From Clostridiales bacterium (lineage in GTDB: Bacteria; Bacillota; Clostridia; Christensenellales; Aristaeellaceae): a stretch of 22,093 nucleotides of DNA. Of the stretch, positions 7,145 through 14,000 are shown piece after piece (positions within the stretch are counted from its first letter, which is position 1; every line of letters starts with the position of its first letter). The DNA is taken from the NCBI GenBank assembly GCA_019420065.1, contig JAHZHX010000023.1:1-22093 (forward strand), written 5' to 3'. A program made the translations under genes and the position numbers. Under the pieces are notes generated by a model that was not told the origin of the DNA, did no database searches, and was given only the letters and a program-made list of their open reading frames with translations.

Positions 7145-7817
7145 AAAAAATAAAAAGCGGCTGACTCTCGCCGCCATCATACTGTTTTTTCTGCTTTCGC
7201 TGCTGATTGCCTGGTTCATTGGCCGCCCGCTGATCCGTTATATGCGCGAGCCGGAGCAGTTCCGCCAGTGGGTGGACGGCCACGGCCTGTGGGGGCGGCT
7301 GCTCTTTACCGGCATGGTTGCCCTTCAGGTCATCATTGCCATCATTCCCGGCGAACCGCTGGAGCTGGGGGCGGGCTATGCCTTCGGCTTCTGGGAAGGC
7401 ACGCTGCTGTGCGAGCTGGGGATCCTGCTGGGCACGGCGCTGGTCTATCTATTTGTCCACAAATGCGGGCGCAAGGCGGCCGAGGTATTCTTTCCGCCGG
7501 AAAAGCTGCAATCGCTGCGTTTTTTGCAGAACGAAAAGCGGCTGCATCTGTGGGTTTTCATTTTGTTTTTTATTCCCGGCACGCCCAAGGACATTCTGAC
7601 CTATTTTGTGCCGCTGACAAACATGCGGATGCCGCTGTTTTTGCTGATTTCCGGCGTGGCGCGCATCCCCTCGCTGCTCACCTCCACCGTCAGCGGCGAC
7701 GCGCTGGGAACGGGAAAGCTGTGGTTTGGCGTGATCGTCTTCGCCGCCACCGCCCTGATAAGCCTTCTGGGCGTAGCAATCTACCGCGCCATCTGCAAAC
7801 GGCGCGAGCGCCTGTAA
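7137..7817 (+). CDS. TVP38/TMEM64-family (VTT domain) inner-membrane protein
   Basis: The 226-residue integral membrane protein has a hydrophobic helix at about residues 9-28, then the VTT core: IIPGEPLELGAGYAFGFWEG with its re-entrant-type Gly/Pro pattern, GILLGTALVYLFV, and the hallmark FFIPGTPKDILTYFVPLT, followed by a C-terminal helix. VTT/DedA proteins are linked to lipid-carrier translocation and membrane homeostasis; the substrate of this one is unknown. The ATG at 7137 overlaps the last codons of the decarboxylase gene, so translation is probably coupled. The pairing suggests a role for a phosphonate-bearing envelope compound, but that is inference. A strong shared terminator follows at 7932-7958. 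Confidence 0.85.
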   Translation: MSEKNKKRLTLAAIILFFLLSLLIAWFIGRPLIRYMREPEQFRQWVDGHGLWGRLLFTGMVALQVIIAIIPGEPLELGAGYAFGFWEGTLLCELGILLGTALVYLFVHKCGRKAAEVFFPPEKLQSLRFLQNEKRLHLWVFILFFIPGTPKDILTYFVPLTNMRMPLFLLISGVARIPSLLTSTVSGDALGTGKLWFGVIVFAATALISLLGVAIYRAICKRRERL

Positions 7818-7842
7818 ATTACGACATTTTTACGACACTATA

Positions 7843-7875
7843 TTTTCTTTTCTTTCCTTTTTTTCCTTTTTTTCC
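7843..7875 (+). repeat. Polypyrimidine tract of 33 nt
   Basis: An uninterrupted C/T run lies between the VTT gene and the terminator. It could favour unusual DNA structure or simply be low-complexity 3' sequence. No function is assigned. Confidence 0.6.
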
Positions 7876-7931
7876 ATACTGTGGATGAAAAATAAAATAC
7901 CAAAAAACGCGGAAAACATCAAAAAATACAT

Positions 7932-7958
7932 AAAAAAACCGCCGAATGGCGGTTTTTT
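7932..7958. terminator. Bidirectional intrinsic terminator (VTT gene and tRNA-Arg)
   Basis: A run of seven A, the stem CCGCC, loop GAAT, stem GGCGG, then six T. It works in both directions and lies just 2 nt from the 3' end of the tRNA on the minus strand, so it ends both converging transcripts. Confidence 0.9.
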
Positions 7959-7960
7959 GG

Positions 7961-8037
<77 letters not shown>

Positions 8038-8058
8038 ATATGCCTTGACAGCTTATAT

Positions 8059-8087
8059 ATTATACCGCGAAACGATCCGCCTGTCAA
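8059..8087 (-). promoter_or_regulatory. Consensus promoter of tRNA-Arg
   Basis: TTGACA (8087-8082), a 17-nt spacer and TATAAT (8064-8059) match the sigma-70 consensus exactly, with a predicted start about 15 nt before the mature tRNA. The -35 region lies in one arm of a 9-bp inverted repeat, CCTTGACAG at 8043-8051 with CTGTCAAGG at 8081-8089. Confidence 0.92.
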
Positions 8088-8410
8088 GGTTTTGAATGCG
8101 CAAGGACGCCGCCTGCCGTAAATTTACCGCGCATCCCAGCCTATGTTCCCATGATCTCCTCGCGCGCCGCAAACGGTGATGATCGTTCGCTGAAATATCG
8201 CGTCGGTCCGGCGCCCCCCTTGACATCCCCGCGCGACGCGCGGCAGCAGACGAATGCCTCCCATCGGTTAGGCGATATAAGCTCTTCAATTAACAATTTG
8301 TTCCAGAAAAATGCCGCATTTCACATCCGAAATGCAGAAATAACGTAAATATTTATATAGCGCCAGGCAAAATTTATATGTTATATCCCCTGTAACAGCA
8401 GAAATGCACC
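8088..8410. other. Intergenic region without a recognised gene
   Basis: No frame here has a convincing ribosome-binding site or protein-like composition. The only structure noted is an inverted repeat, GCATTTC at 8316-8322 with GAAATGC at 8329-8335, about 80 nt upstream of the AOR-operon promoter; it could be a regulator site. Confidence 0.5.
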
Positions 8411-8440
8411 TTGCATATTATCGATATAATATGCTATAAT
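8411..8440 (+). promoter_or_regulatory. AOR-operon promoter with palindromic operator in the spacer
   Basis: TTGCAT (8411-8416), an 18-nt spacer and a perfect TATAAT (8435-8440) predict a start near 8447. A perfect 9-bp inverted repeat, GCATATTAT (8413-8421) and ATAATATGC (8426-8434) around CGAT, fills the spacer and overlaps the -35, which is a good repressor-site position. It does not match the FNR or ModE consensus as I know them. Confidence 0.75.
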
Positions 8441-8460
8441 CATACCGATCACTTCAAAAA

Positions 8461-8589
8461 ACGCCTCCAAGCCACTGTGACCCTCGGGGCTGCTTTGGCC
8501 ATTAGGTTGGAGAAGCAATTCTCCCGCCCGCCATCTTTGCGAAGGGGTGCATGCAAAAAAAGACGATTCTTTTTTTGCGTGCGTTTTTT
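8461..8589 (+). promoter_or_regulatory. Structured leader with terminator; candidate Moco/Tuco riboswitch
   Basis: The leader of the AOR operon folds into several elements: an enclosing stem CTCCAA (8465-8470) with TTGGAG (8507-8512); a hairpin GGAGAA-GCAA-TTCTCC (8509-8524) with a GNRA loop, which shares GGAG with the first stem and so competes with it; a 7-bp hairpin capped by GCGA (8532-8549); and then an intrinsic terminator. Elements such as AAGCCAC, GGCC and the GNRA-capped GGAGAA/TTCTCC hairpin, together with an AOR-type gene downstream, resemble the molybdenum/tungsten-cofactor RNA motif as I recall it. I could not run a covariance model, so the class is unproven; the aptamer-plus-terminator layout is the solid part. 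Confidence 0.55.
8549..8589 (+). terminator. Leader (attenuator) terminator of the AOR operon
   Basis: A 14-bp stem (GCATGCAAAAAAAG with CTTTTTTTGCGTGC, one G-T pair), loop ACGATT, then G and six T. It lies about 50 nt before the first start codon, inside the leader, so it most likely acts as the expression platform of the preceding RNA structure. Confidence 0.85.
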
Positions 8590-8637
8590 GAACATGGAGA
8601 TCATCGTCTCTATTAAGAAAGAAAGAGGGAAATGACC

Positions 8638-9273
8638 ATGTCCGAAAACCTGAACAAGGGCTTCCAATCAAAGGAAATGACCCGGCGGCAGTTCCTCAAA
8701 ATTTCAGGCAAAGGTTTGGCCGGCCTTGCGCTGTCCGCCTCCATGCTGAATGTTTTGGGCGTTACGCAGGCCGAGGTTGATTCCGGCGCCGTCAGCACCT
8801 GGGCCATGCCGCAGGGGCTGCTGGTTGTAAACGCCGACAAGTGCGTGGGCTGCCAGCGCTGCGAAATCAACTGCACCCTGGTCAACGACGGCTGCGTCAG
8901 CAGCTATATCTCCCGCGTAAAGGTCACCCGCAACCTGTTCTCCAGCCGCAACGGCCAGGGCCTGTACACCGATGACAAGTGGACGTACTTCCCCGATACC
9001 TGCCGTCAGTGCGAGAATCCCGCCTGCGCCAACGCCTGCCCCATGAAGGCCATCAGCGCCAACGAGCAGGGCATAAAGATCATCGATCAGGAAAAGTGCG
9101 TGGGCTGCGGCGCGTGCGTCCAGGCATGCCCCTGGCATATGCCCACCGTCAATCCCGTAACCAAAAAGTCGTCTAAGTGCATTCAGTGCGGCGCTTGCGC
9201 GGCAGGCTGCCCCTCCGGCGCGCTGTCCATCATTCCCTGGGATGCGATTACCGCCGCTGCCCAGGCAATCTAA
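8638..9273 (+). CDS. YdhY-like four-cluster ferredoxin-type protein with Tat-like signal
   Basis: The 211-residue electron-transfer protein has four Cys groups, CVGCQRCEINC, CRQCENPACANACP, CVGCGACVQACP and CIQCGACAAGCP, suited to up to four [4Fe-4S] clusters as in DmsB/HybA-type subunits. The N-terminus carries a Tat-like motif, TRRQFLKISGKG, followed by a hydrophobic stretch. The same signature and layout are known in E. coli YdhY, which neighbours the AOR-family YdhV. The ATG at 8638 (GAGGG 8 nt upstream) is preferred over the ATG at 8632, which is too close to the Shine-Dalgarno. It probably passes electrons to or from the AOR encoded 21 nt downstream. Confidence 0.9.
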   Translation: MSENLNKGFQSKEMTRRQFLKISGKGLAGLALSASMLNVLGVTQAEVDSGAVSTWAMPQGLLVVNADKCVGCQRCEINCTLVNDGCVSSYISRVKVTRNLFSSRNGQGLYTDDKWTYFPDTCRQCENPACANACPMKAISANEQGIKIIDQEKCVGCGACVQACPWHMPTVNPVTKKSSKCIQCGACAAGCPSGALSIIPWDAITAAAQAI

Positions 9274-9294
9274 GCGAGAAGGAGGAAATAATCA

Positions 9295-11460
9295 ATGTCT
9301 GTTAAAAATGGCATCAACGGTTGGGCGGGTACGATTCTGCGCATCAACCTGACCACCGGCAACGTTAGCTTCGAAGATACCCTCCCCAAGTACAAGGATT
9401 ATGTCGGCGGCATGGGCATCGGCTACAAGATCATGTGGGACGAGGTTCCGCTGGATACCGATCCGTACAGCGAAGCGGCAAAGGTCATCTTCAACGTCGG
9501 CCCGCTGACGGCCTCCGGCGTTCCCTGCTCCGGCCGTACCAACATCACCCTTTTGTCTTCCTGGTCCAAGGGCAAAGCCATTCTGGACTCCCATATGGGC
9601 GGCCACTTCGCGCACAACATGAAGTATGCCGGCTATGACGCCATCATCATCGAGGGCAAGAGCGACAAGCCCGTTTACGTCAAGATCGATGACGACAAGG
9701 TCACCCTGGAGGACGCCTCCCATGTTTGGGGCACCGGCACCTTCAACTCCAACAAGGTCATCGCCAAGGAATGCGGCCCCGAATTTGACGTAGCCACCAT
9801 CGGTCAGGCCGGTGAGAACCTGGTAAACATGTCCTGCATCATCACCAGCGTTGGCAACGCCGCCGGCGCGGGTGTGGGCGCGGCGCTGGGCGCCAAGAAC
9901 ATGAAGGGCATCGCCATCCGCGGCACGGGCGCAGTGAAGATCGCCAACCCCGTCGAGCACAAGGAACTGTGCGACTACATGATCCGCGACCTGGTGGGCG
10001 GCAACAACAACCACAACGTGCCCTTCACGCCCCAGTCCTGGGCGGAATACTCCGCTACCTCCAAGAACCGCTGGCAGGGCGCCCCTGGCGTTATGTGGGG
10101 CAAGGCTCCCAACGGCGCCATCGATACCGGCGAACAGCCCTCCGGCAACATCAACGTGGCCGCTTACCGCGCCACCAAGGGCGTGTTCGACTTCGGCAGC
10201 GTTGTGCAGCAGTACATCGTCAAGTCCGGCGGCTGCTCCTCCTGCCCCGTTCGCTGCTACTCTGAATATGATGTAGACATCCTGGCCGATTACGACCTGC
10301 CCACCAAGGTTTCCAACACCTGCGCTCCTTCCGGCAGCGTGCCTACCGGCTTCTATGGCGAGGGTATCAAGGACTTTAAGGACAAGGGTGACGCCAAGGT
10401 GGTCATCGGCCTGCACGGCTCCTACGTGCTGGATGACTTTGGTCTGTGGTGCAACTACGGCAGCATCAGCCGCGAGTTCAACTACTGCTGGAAGCACGGC
10501 ATCTTCGAGAAGGTCCTGCCCAAGGAAGAATACGACGCCATTCCGTGGGATCTGATGAAGGATGGCGATCCCCGCTGGCTGGACGAGATCATCCGCCGCA
10601 TCGCCTGCAAGGAAGGCGAAATCAGCCGTCTGGGCGAGGGCACTTACAGCGTGCTGCATGCCTGGGGCCTGGATGATCCCGCCAAGAACGACGAGGGCAT
10701 CAACTTCTATGACATCATCGATTCCAACAACCAGAACGTGACCTACTGCGGCTTCCCCAAGCATCACTCTGCGGAAGACTGCTGGCAGGCGGGCCTTCTG
10801 TACAACGTGATGTACAACCGCGACTGCATGGATCACGTAATGACCAACTTTGTGCGCTCCGGCTCTCCGTTTGAAGAGGTCATCAAGCCCACGCTCGAAA
10901 AGTGGTTTGGCGAAGGCTGCGTGGATGCGCCCAAGGCCTACACCCCCATCAACGAAAACAAGATCAAGCTGGCCAAGTGGGCCTTCCTGCAGAAGCAGTG
11001 GCATGACAGCGCCACCCTGTGCAACTGGATGTACCCCATGACCCTGTCCACCTCCAAAGCGCGCGGCTATGCCGGCGATATCGATCTGGACGCCAAGTAC
11101 ATGACCGCCGTGACCGGTGAAAACTGGACGATGGACGATGTGCTGTTCGACATGGAGCGCATCTCCAACATGCTGCGCGGCATGACCGCCATCGCCTTCA
11201 AGCTCAACGCCGGCTGCGACAACCTGCGCAAGGATCACGATGCGGTTCCCGCCTGGGTGTTCGACAAGGAGCCCGACTTCAAGGCCTTCGAAAAGGGCAC
11301 TGTGAAGATGGACCGCGAAGACTGGGAGAAGTCCCTGGATATGTGGTACGAAGCGTTCGGCTGGGACAAGGAAACCGGTATCCCGACCCGTGCGACGCTT
11401 GAAAAGTTCAACCTGGGCGACATGGCCGATAAACTGGCCGAGCTGGGTCTGATCAAGTAA
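9295..11460 (+). CDS. Aldehyde:ferredoxin oxidoreductase-family W/Mo enzyme (YdhV-like)
   Basis: AOR-family enzymes use a bis-pyranopterin W or Mo cofactor and one [4Fe-4S] cluster, commonly for aldehyde/carboxylate interconversion. The 721 residues include the N-terminal AOR pattern YVGGMGIGYKIMWDEVP, the cluster motif C314-x2-C317-x3-C321 and the later D571-x4-C576 (DSATLC) that supplies the fourth Cys next to the pterin. Size and the preceding Fe-S gene match E. coli YdhV/YdhY better than archaeal AOR (~600 residues), so the substrate is unknown. The ATG follows AAGGAGG. There is no signal peptide, in contrast to its Tat-like partner. No cofactor-synthesis gene is in the window. Composition is GC-rich with strongly biased codons, suggesting high expression. 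Confidence 0.92.
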   Translation: MSVKNGINGWAGTILRINLTTGNVSFEDTLPKYKDYVGGMGIGYKIMWDEVPLDTDPYSEAAKVIFNVGPLTASGVPCSGRTNITLLSSWSKGKAILDSHMGGHFAHNMKYAGYDAIIIEGKSDKPVYVKIDDDKVTLEDASHVWGTGTFNSNKVIAKECGPEFDVATIGQAGENLVNMSCIITSVGNAAGAGVGAALGAKNMKGIAIRGTGAVKIANPVEHKELCDYMIRDLVGGNNNHNVPFTPQSWAEYSATSKNRWQGAPGVMWGKAPNGAIDTGEQPSGNINVAAYRATKGVFDFGSVVQQYIVKSGGCSSCPVRCYSEYDVDILADYDLPTKVSNTCAPSGSVPTGFYGEGIKDFKDKGDAKVVIGLHGSYVLDDFGLWCNYGSISREFNYCWKHGIFEKVLPKEEYDAIPWDLMKDGDPRWLDEIIRRIACKEGEISRLGEGTYSVLHAWGLDDPAKNDEGINFYDIIDSNNQNVTYCGFPKHHSAEDCWQAGLLYNVMYNRDCMDHVMTNFVRSGSPFEEVIKPTLEKWFGEGCVDAPKAYTPINENKIKLAKWAFLQKQWHDSATLCNWMYPMTLSTSKARGYAGDIDLDAKYMTAVTGENWTMDDVLFDMERISNMLRGMTAIAFKLNAGCDNLRKDHDAVPAWVFDKEPDFKAFEKGTVKMDREDWEKSLDMWYEAFGWDKETGIPTRATLEKFNLGDMADKLAELGLIK

Positions 11461-11472
11461 TTTTCATCGATA

Positions 11473-11510
11473 CACGGGGAAACCGCTCCGCAAGGCGCGG
11501 TTTTCCCGTG
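11473..11510 (+). terminator. Terminator-like hairpin after the AOR gene
   Basis: A 14-bp stem (CACGGGGAAACCGC with GCGGTTTTCCCGTG, one G-T pair) lies 12 nt after the AOR stop. The following tract (ACTTCTTTAT) is only moderately T-rich, so termination may be partial and the next gene could receive read-through. Confidence 0.65.
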
Positions 11511-11539
11511 ACTTCTTTATAAACCCGGAGGATCAATAT

Positions 11540-12271
11540 ATGCCTTTATTTGGACGGCGCAAGCCCGGCTTTGCCAAGGAAGAAATCGTCAATAAAAATG
11601 AAATTCCCGGTGAATTCAGCGACAAGCTGGATCCCGCTATGCATAAGGAGGAGGAAGCGGCGGAAAAGCCCGATCTCCTGAACTATCTGGATTCCCTGCC
11701 CGAGGTCGAGGACACCTTCCCGCCCTTCCCGGAAGAGGAGCCTAAGCCCGAACCCAAAGAAAAGTCCGCGGCGGAAATCCTGGCGGATTATATTCGCGAG
11801 CGCAGTCGCGGCGCGCTTCTTACTTCCAAGCGCAGTTTGGCCGCCGAGGATGAAAATATGGACGCCATTCTGGAAGAAATGAAGGGGCTGGAATCCTGCG
11901 CCGACATTCAGCAGATCGTCGGCAAAAAGGATGTATATTTCTATTCCGTTACCTTCATGACCAAAAACTATGCCGGCATCGCCATGCTGGTGGAAGAAAA
12001 GGATATGGCGCGGACCATCGCGGAAATGGTGCGCTTCAACTGCAAAACCTATCCTTCCTCCACGCCGGAGGCGTATTTCACCCGCCATCCCTATTTTATG
12101 ACCGAAGCGCAGATTGCGCGCGCGCTGGATGAAATCGCCCGCAAGCCTGAATATCAGGACATCAAGCGGTGCAATGCCTTCAACGGTGTGCCCTATCTGT
12201 ATTCCTCCCTCTATTTCTCCGATAAATACGGCAAGGCCATGGCCAACTTTGGCGAAGAAGACGAAACCTGA
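11540..12271 (+). CDS. Conserved-looking cytoplasmic protein of unknown function
   Basis: The family is not recognised. The 243-residue product has no signal peptide or membrane segment. Residues 1-85 are low-complexity, charged and Pro/Glu-rich, probably disordered. Residues 95-243 look like a folded alpha/beta domain, with KKDVYFYSVTFMTKNYAGIA and an aromatic-rich C-terminus around YLYSSLYFSDKYG. The ATG at 11540 follows GGAGG with good spacing. It lies 79 nt after the AOR gene, in the same direction, with a hairpin between, so it may be a partly co-transcribed accessory or an independent gene; its link to the AOR is unproven. Downstream its natural terminator seems to have been split by the insertion sequence. 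Confidence 0.8.
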   Translation: MPLFGRRKPGFAKEEIVNKNEIPGEFSDKLDPAMHKEEEAAEKPDLLNYLDSLPEVEDTFPPFPEEEPKPEPKEKSAAEILADYIRERSRGALLTSKRSLAAEDENMDAILEEMKGLESCADIQQIVGKKDVYFYSVTFMTKNYAGIAMLVEEKDMARTIAEMVRFNCKTYPSSTPEAYFTRHPYFMTEAQIARALDEIARKPEYQDIKRCNAFNGVPYLYSSLYFSDKYGKAMANFGEEDET

Positions 12272-12359
12272 TTCGCTCCATATCAAGGGGCTGCCTCGCG
12301 AGTAGACCGCCCCAGAATGTACGGACTGCACAAAAAGGACCCTATGTAAGGAAAAGTGT

Positions 12360-13217
12360 CTAACAGGAGTAGCGAAGCGAAAGTGGAGCCACTCCTGATT
12401 TTGTCTGGATGCGCTCGTTGTTGTAGAAGTCAATGTAGCGGTCAATCATGAGATTAGCCTCGCGGAGAGACTTGGGCTTGTGGCGGTAGATGCATTCAGT
12501 TTTATGGATAGAAAAGAAATTTTCCGCCATGACATTGTCGTAGGGATTACCGCGTCTTGACATGGAAGGCGTAATCCTGTAAGATTGAGTTAGCTTGAAG
12601 TATGCTTGAGAGGTGTATTGAAAGCCTTGGTCGCTGTGGAGCTGCAACTCTCCGGCGACCTTCTTCTTTTCCCTGCGCATCGCCAAGCGTAACGTGTCCT
12701 GGACGAGGTTGACCGCCTGATTGGCAGCGGTCTTGTATGCCACGATGCTATTGTCATACAGATCACGAATCATCGACAGATACAGAATCCCTTCCTTGGT
12801 GTGAATGTAAGAAATATCAGTTACCCATTTGCTGTTAGGCCTGTCTGCTGTGAACTGACGATTCAGCAGGTTTTCATAGCGGTGGAGCTGCTGACCAAGG
12901 TTCTGTCACTTGCGTCTTCTGCGGATTTCCGCCAGCAGGCCATACTTCTTCATCACTCGCAGAATCGTCTTGGGATTATGGTGAATCCCCTGATTCTCCA
13001 GCCAGATGTGCATGCGCCGATAACCGTAGGTTTGAAAACAATGTTCCTGATGCTGCTTGATCTTCTCAGCCAACTGTGCATCTTTCTCCACGCGGCCTAT
13101 CCGTCTGACATAGTCGTAGTAGCCGCTCTTGGACACACCAAAGTATCTGCACATCGCTGCAACCGGATATTCCTCTCTGTAGCTGTATATGACGTCATAT
13201 TTGAACTTTGCTCTCAC
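12360..13217 (-). pseudogene. IS3-family transposase OrfB (DDE integrase), interrupted by TGA
   Basis: The OrfB frame runs from a GTG at 13217 to TAG at 12362-12360 and would give about 285 residues, a normal size. The first 103 residues contain the HTH_21-like part (FGVSKSGYYDY, YGYRRMHIWL). A TGA at 12908-12906 interrupts codon 104. The frame then continues unbroken through the rve domain: KWVTDISYIHT (first Asp), HSDQGFQYTS (second Asp) and NVMAENFFSIHKTE (catalytic Glu). The stop follows RRRRK, where relatives commonly have a Trp or similar residue, so TGG to TGA is the simplest reading. TGA recoding is unlikely because other genes here end in TGA. Confidence 0.88.
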
Positions 13218-13498
13218 ATCCTTTCTGTGCGCAAGAGAAAATCCCGCAGCAACTCAACTTCCATCTTCAACCGCTTATTCTCGTACTTATTCTCTTGCAG
13301 CGTCTTGGAGGGCTTTCTGCCTCAAAGCTTAGGAATTGTCCTTTCCTTCTTTCTCGCCCGTTTCAACAGTCGCTTGACCACCATCTTGTCTTTGAAGCCG
13401 TAGTATTCCGCGATCTCTCGCTGCATCATCCCTTGCTCTACCATCTCTAATATTTCTGGTAGCAGTTCCTTTACGTGTGTATAGCTCCTCTTTGACAT
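13214..13498 (-). pseudogene. IS3-family OrfA (helix-turn-helix), interrupted by TGA
   Basis: OrfA starts at the ATG at 13498 (MSKRSYTHVKELLPEILEMV) behind GGGGG and would be 94 codons long. Its HTH part is QREIAEYYGFKDKMVV; the C-terminal leucine-zipper-like part is KRLKMEVELLRDFLL. A TGA at 13324-13322 interrupts codon 59 between IPKL and GRKPSK, where relatives usually have Arg (CGA to TGA). The true stop TGA (13216-13214) overlaps the GTG of orfB, as expected for -1 programmed frameshifting in this family. Confidence 0.85.
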
Positions 13499-13599
13499 CG
13501 CAATACCCCCTATGTAGTTATTATCCTATATAGGGGGCCTTTTTGTCTATTGTACGTTTTTACTGGGGCGGTCTATTGCAGCCCAGGCTTTTTTTGTTG

Positions 13600-13761
13600 T
13601 TATCTTTCGCCTTTTTCAATCATTTTTTCGGCAACCAGCATCCTGAGGTATGCCGATACGGTCAGGCCGATTCTGGATGCCTCACGCTCCAAAAATTCAA
13701 CCTGCGGTTTCTCCAGGATAAATGTTACCTTTTGCTTATTGCCGTTTTCCTTGAGCGCCAT
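13600..13761 (-). CDS. Small ribbon-helix-helix-like protein
   Basis: The 53-residue product (MALKENGNKQKVTFILEKPQ...) looks like a ribbon-helix-helix/MobC-type small DNA-binding protein: a short beta strand (KVTFILE) followed by two helices, with LTVSAYLRMLVAEKM. The frame is open much further upstream, but that part overlaps another coding frame; the ATG at 13761 follows AAAGGAG with 9-nt spacing. It is the last gene of a three-gene unit, 4 nt after the stop of the preceding frame. Such proteins act as autoregulators or relaxosome accessories on mobile elements; which applies here is unknown. Confidence 0.7.
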   Translation of the reverse strand: MALKENGNKQKVTFILEKPQVEFLEREASRIGLTVSAYLRMLVAEKMIEKGER

Positions 13762-13765
13762 CCCG

Positions 13766-13996
13766 TTACTCCTTTCCAACCAGGGCGCGGTAATCGCCCA
13801 TGGATTCCACGGCCTCATCGTTGACAAACACGGTATTGTTTTCATCCTCAGATTTCCAATCCAGCGCCATCTCAATGCAGTAGTCCACGTCCTGCACGGT
13901 ATATACGTCGTTATCCGCGTCATAGGGGAGCAGGCCGGCCGCAAAAAAGTCCTGCGCCCAATCGGGGTCATAGCCGCTGCTCTCAAAAGTGGGCGG
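13766..13996 (-). pseudogene. Small acidic protein frame without a usable start (truncated or GTG-started)
   Basis: This open frame of 76 codons reads like a real acidic protein (ESSGYDPDWAQDFFAAGLLP, then YTVQDVDYCIEMALDW, ending YRALVGKE) and ends 4 nt before the next gene. It resembles small proteins of clostridial mobile elements in style, but I cannot name the family. The open stretch begins after a TAG at 13999-13997 and has no ATG in its first half; the first in-frame GTG is about 27 codons in. The coding-like residues begin before any start, so a lost start codon or a small indel next to the previous gene is likely. Confidence 0.5.
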
Positions 13997-14000
13997 CTAT

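Larger units (their letters stand above)
12303..13575 (-). mobile_element. IS3-family insertion sequence, 1273 bp, inactivated
   Basis: The ends share TAGACCGCCCCAG as terminal inverted repeats (12303-12315 and, complemented, 13563-13575), with partial similarity continuing inward (ACAAAAAGG and CCCTAT). The TAGAC start recalls IS2-type ends of the IS3 family. Inside are orfA and orfB on the minus strand in the usual overlapping -1 arrangement. Both ORFs carry an in-frame TGA, so no functional transposase is expected. No matching 3-5 bp target duplication is visible (left flank ends CGAG, right flank begins TTGC). Near the right end, CCCCCTAT/ATAGGGGG (13505-13537) forms a hairpin that may block outside transcription. 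Confidence 0.85.
12288..13595 (+). terminator. Probable terminator split by the insertion sequence
   Basis: GGGCTGC (12288-12294) just left of the IS and GCAGCCC (13578-13584) just right of it are perfect 7-bp complements, followed by AGGC and seven T (13589-13595). Joined without the IS they would make a terminator for the gene ending at 12271, with a short loop that includes the palindrome CTCGCGAG (12295-12302). The 4-nt gap before the T-run is a weakness. Confidence 0.5.

Noticed and set aside
5975..7219. A 414-codon open frame on the minus strand
   Set aside because: It is antisense to the phosphonopyruvate decarboxylase gene and would overlap its promoter; no family signature.
8381..8671. 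A 96-codon minus-strand frame over the AOR leader
   Set aside because: It covers the promoter, the structured leader and the terminator of the plus-strand operon and reads as non-protein-like sequence.
9292..11238. A 648-codon open frame on the minus strand
   Set aside because: It is antisense to the AOR gene, whose cluster and cofactor motifs are intact; the translation is a Val/Gly/His-rich shadow.
12906..13324. Use of TGA as a sense codon in this organism
   Set aside because: TGA ends several intact genes here (the L7Ae-like gene, the decarboxylase, the 56-residue small gene), so the two TGAs in the IS are best read as mutations.
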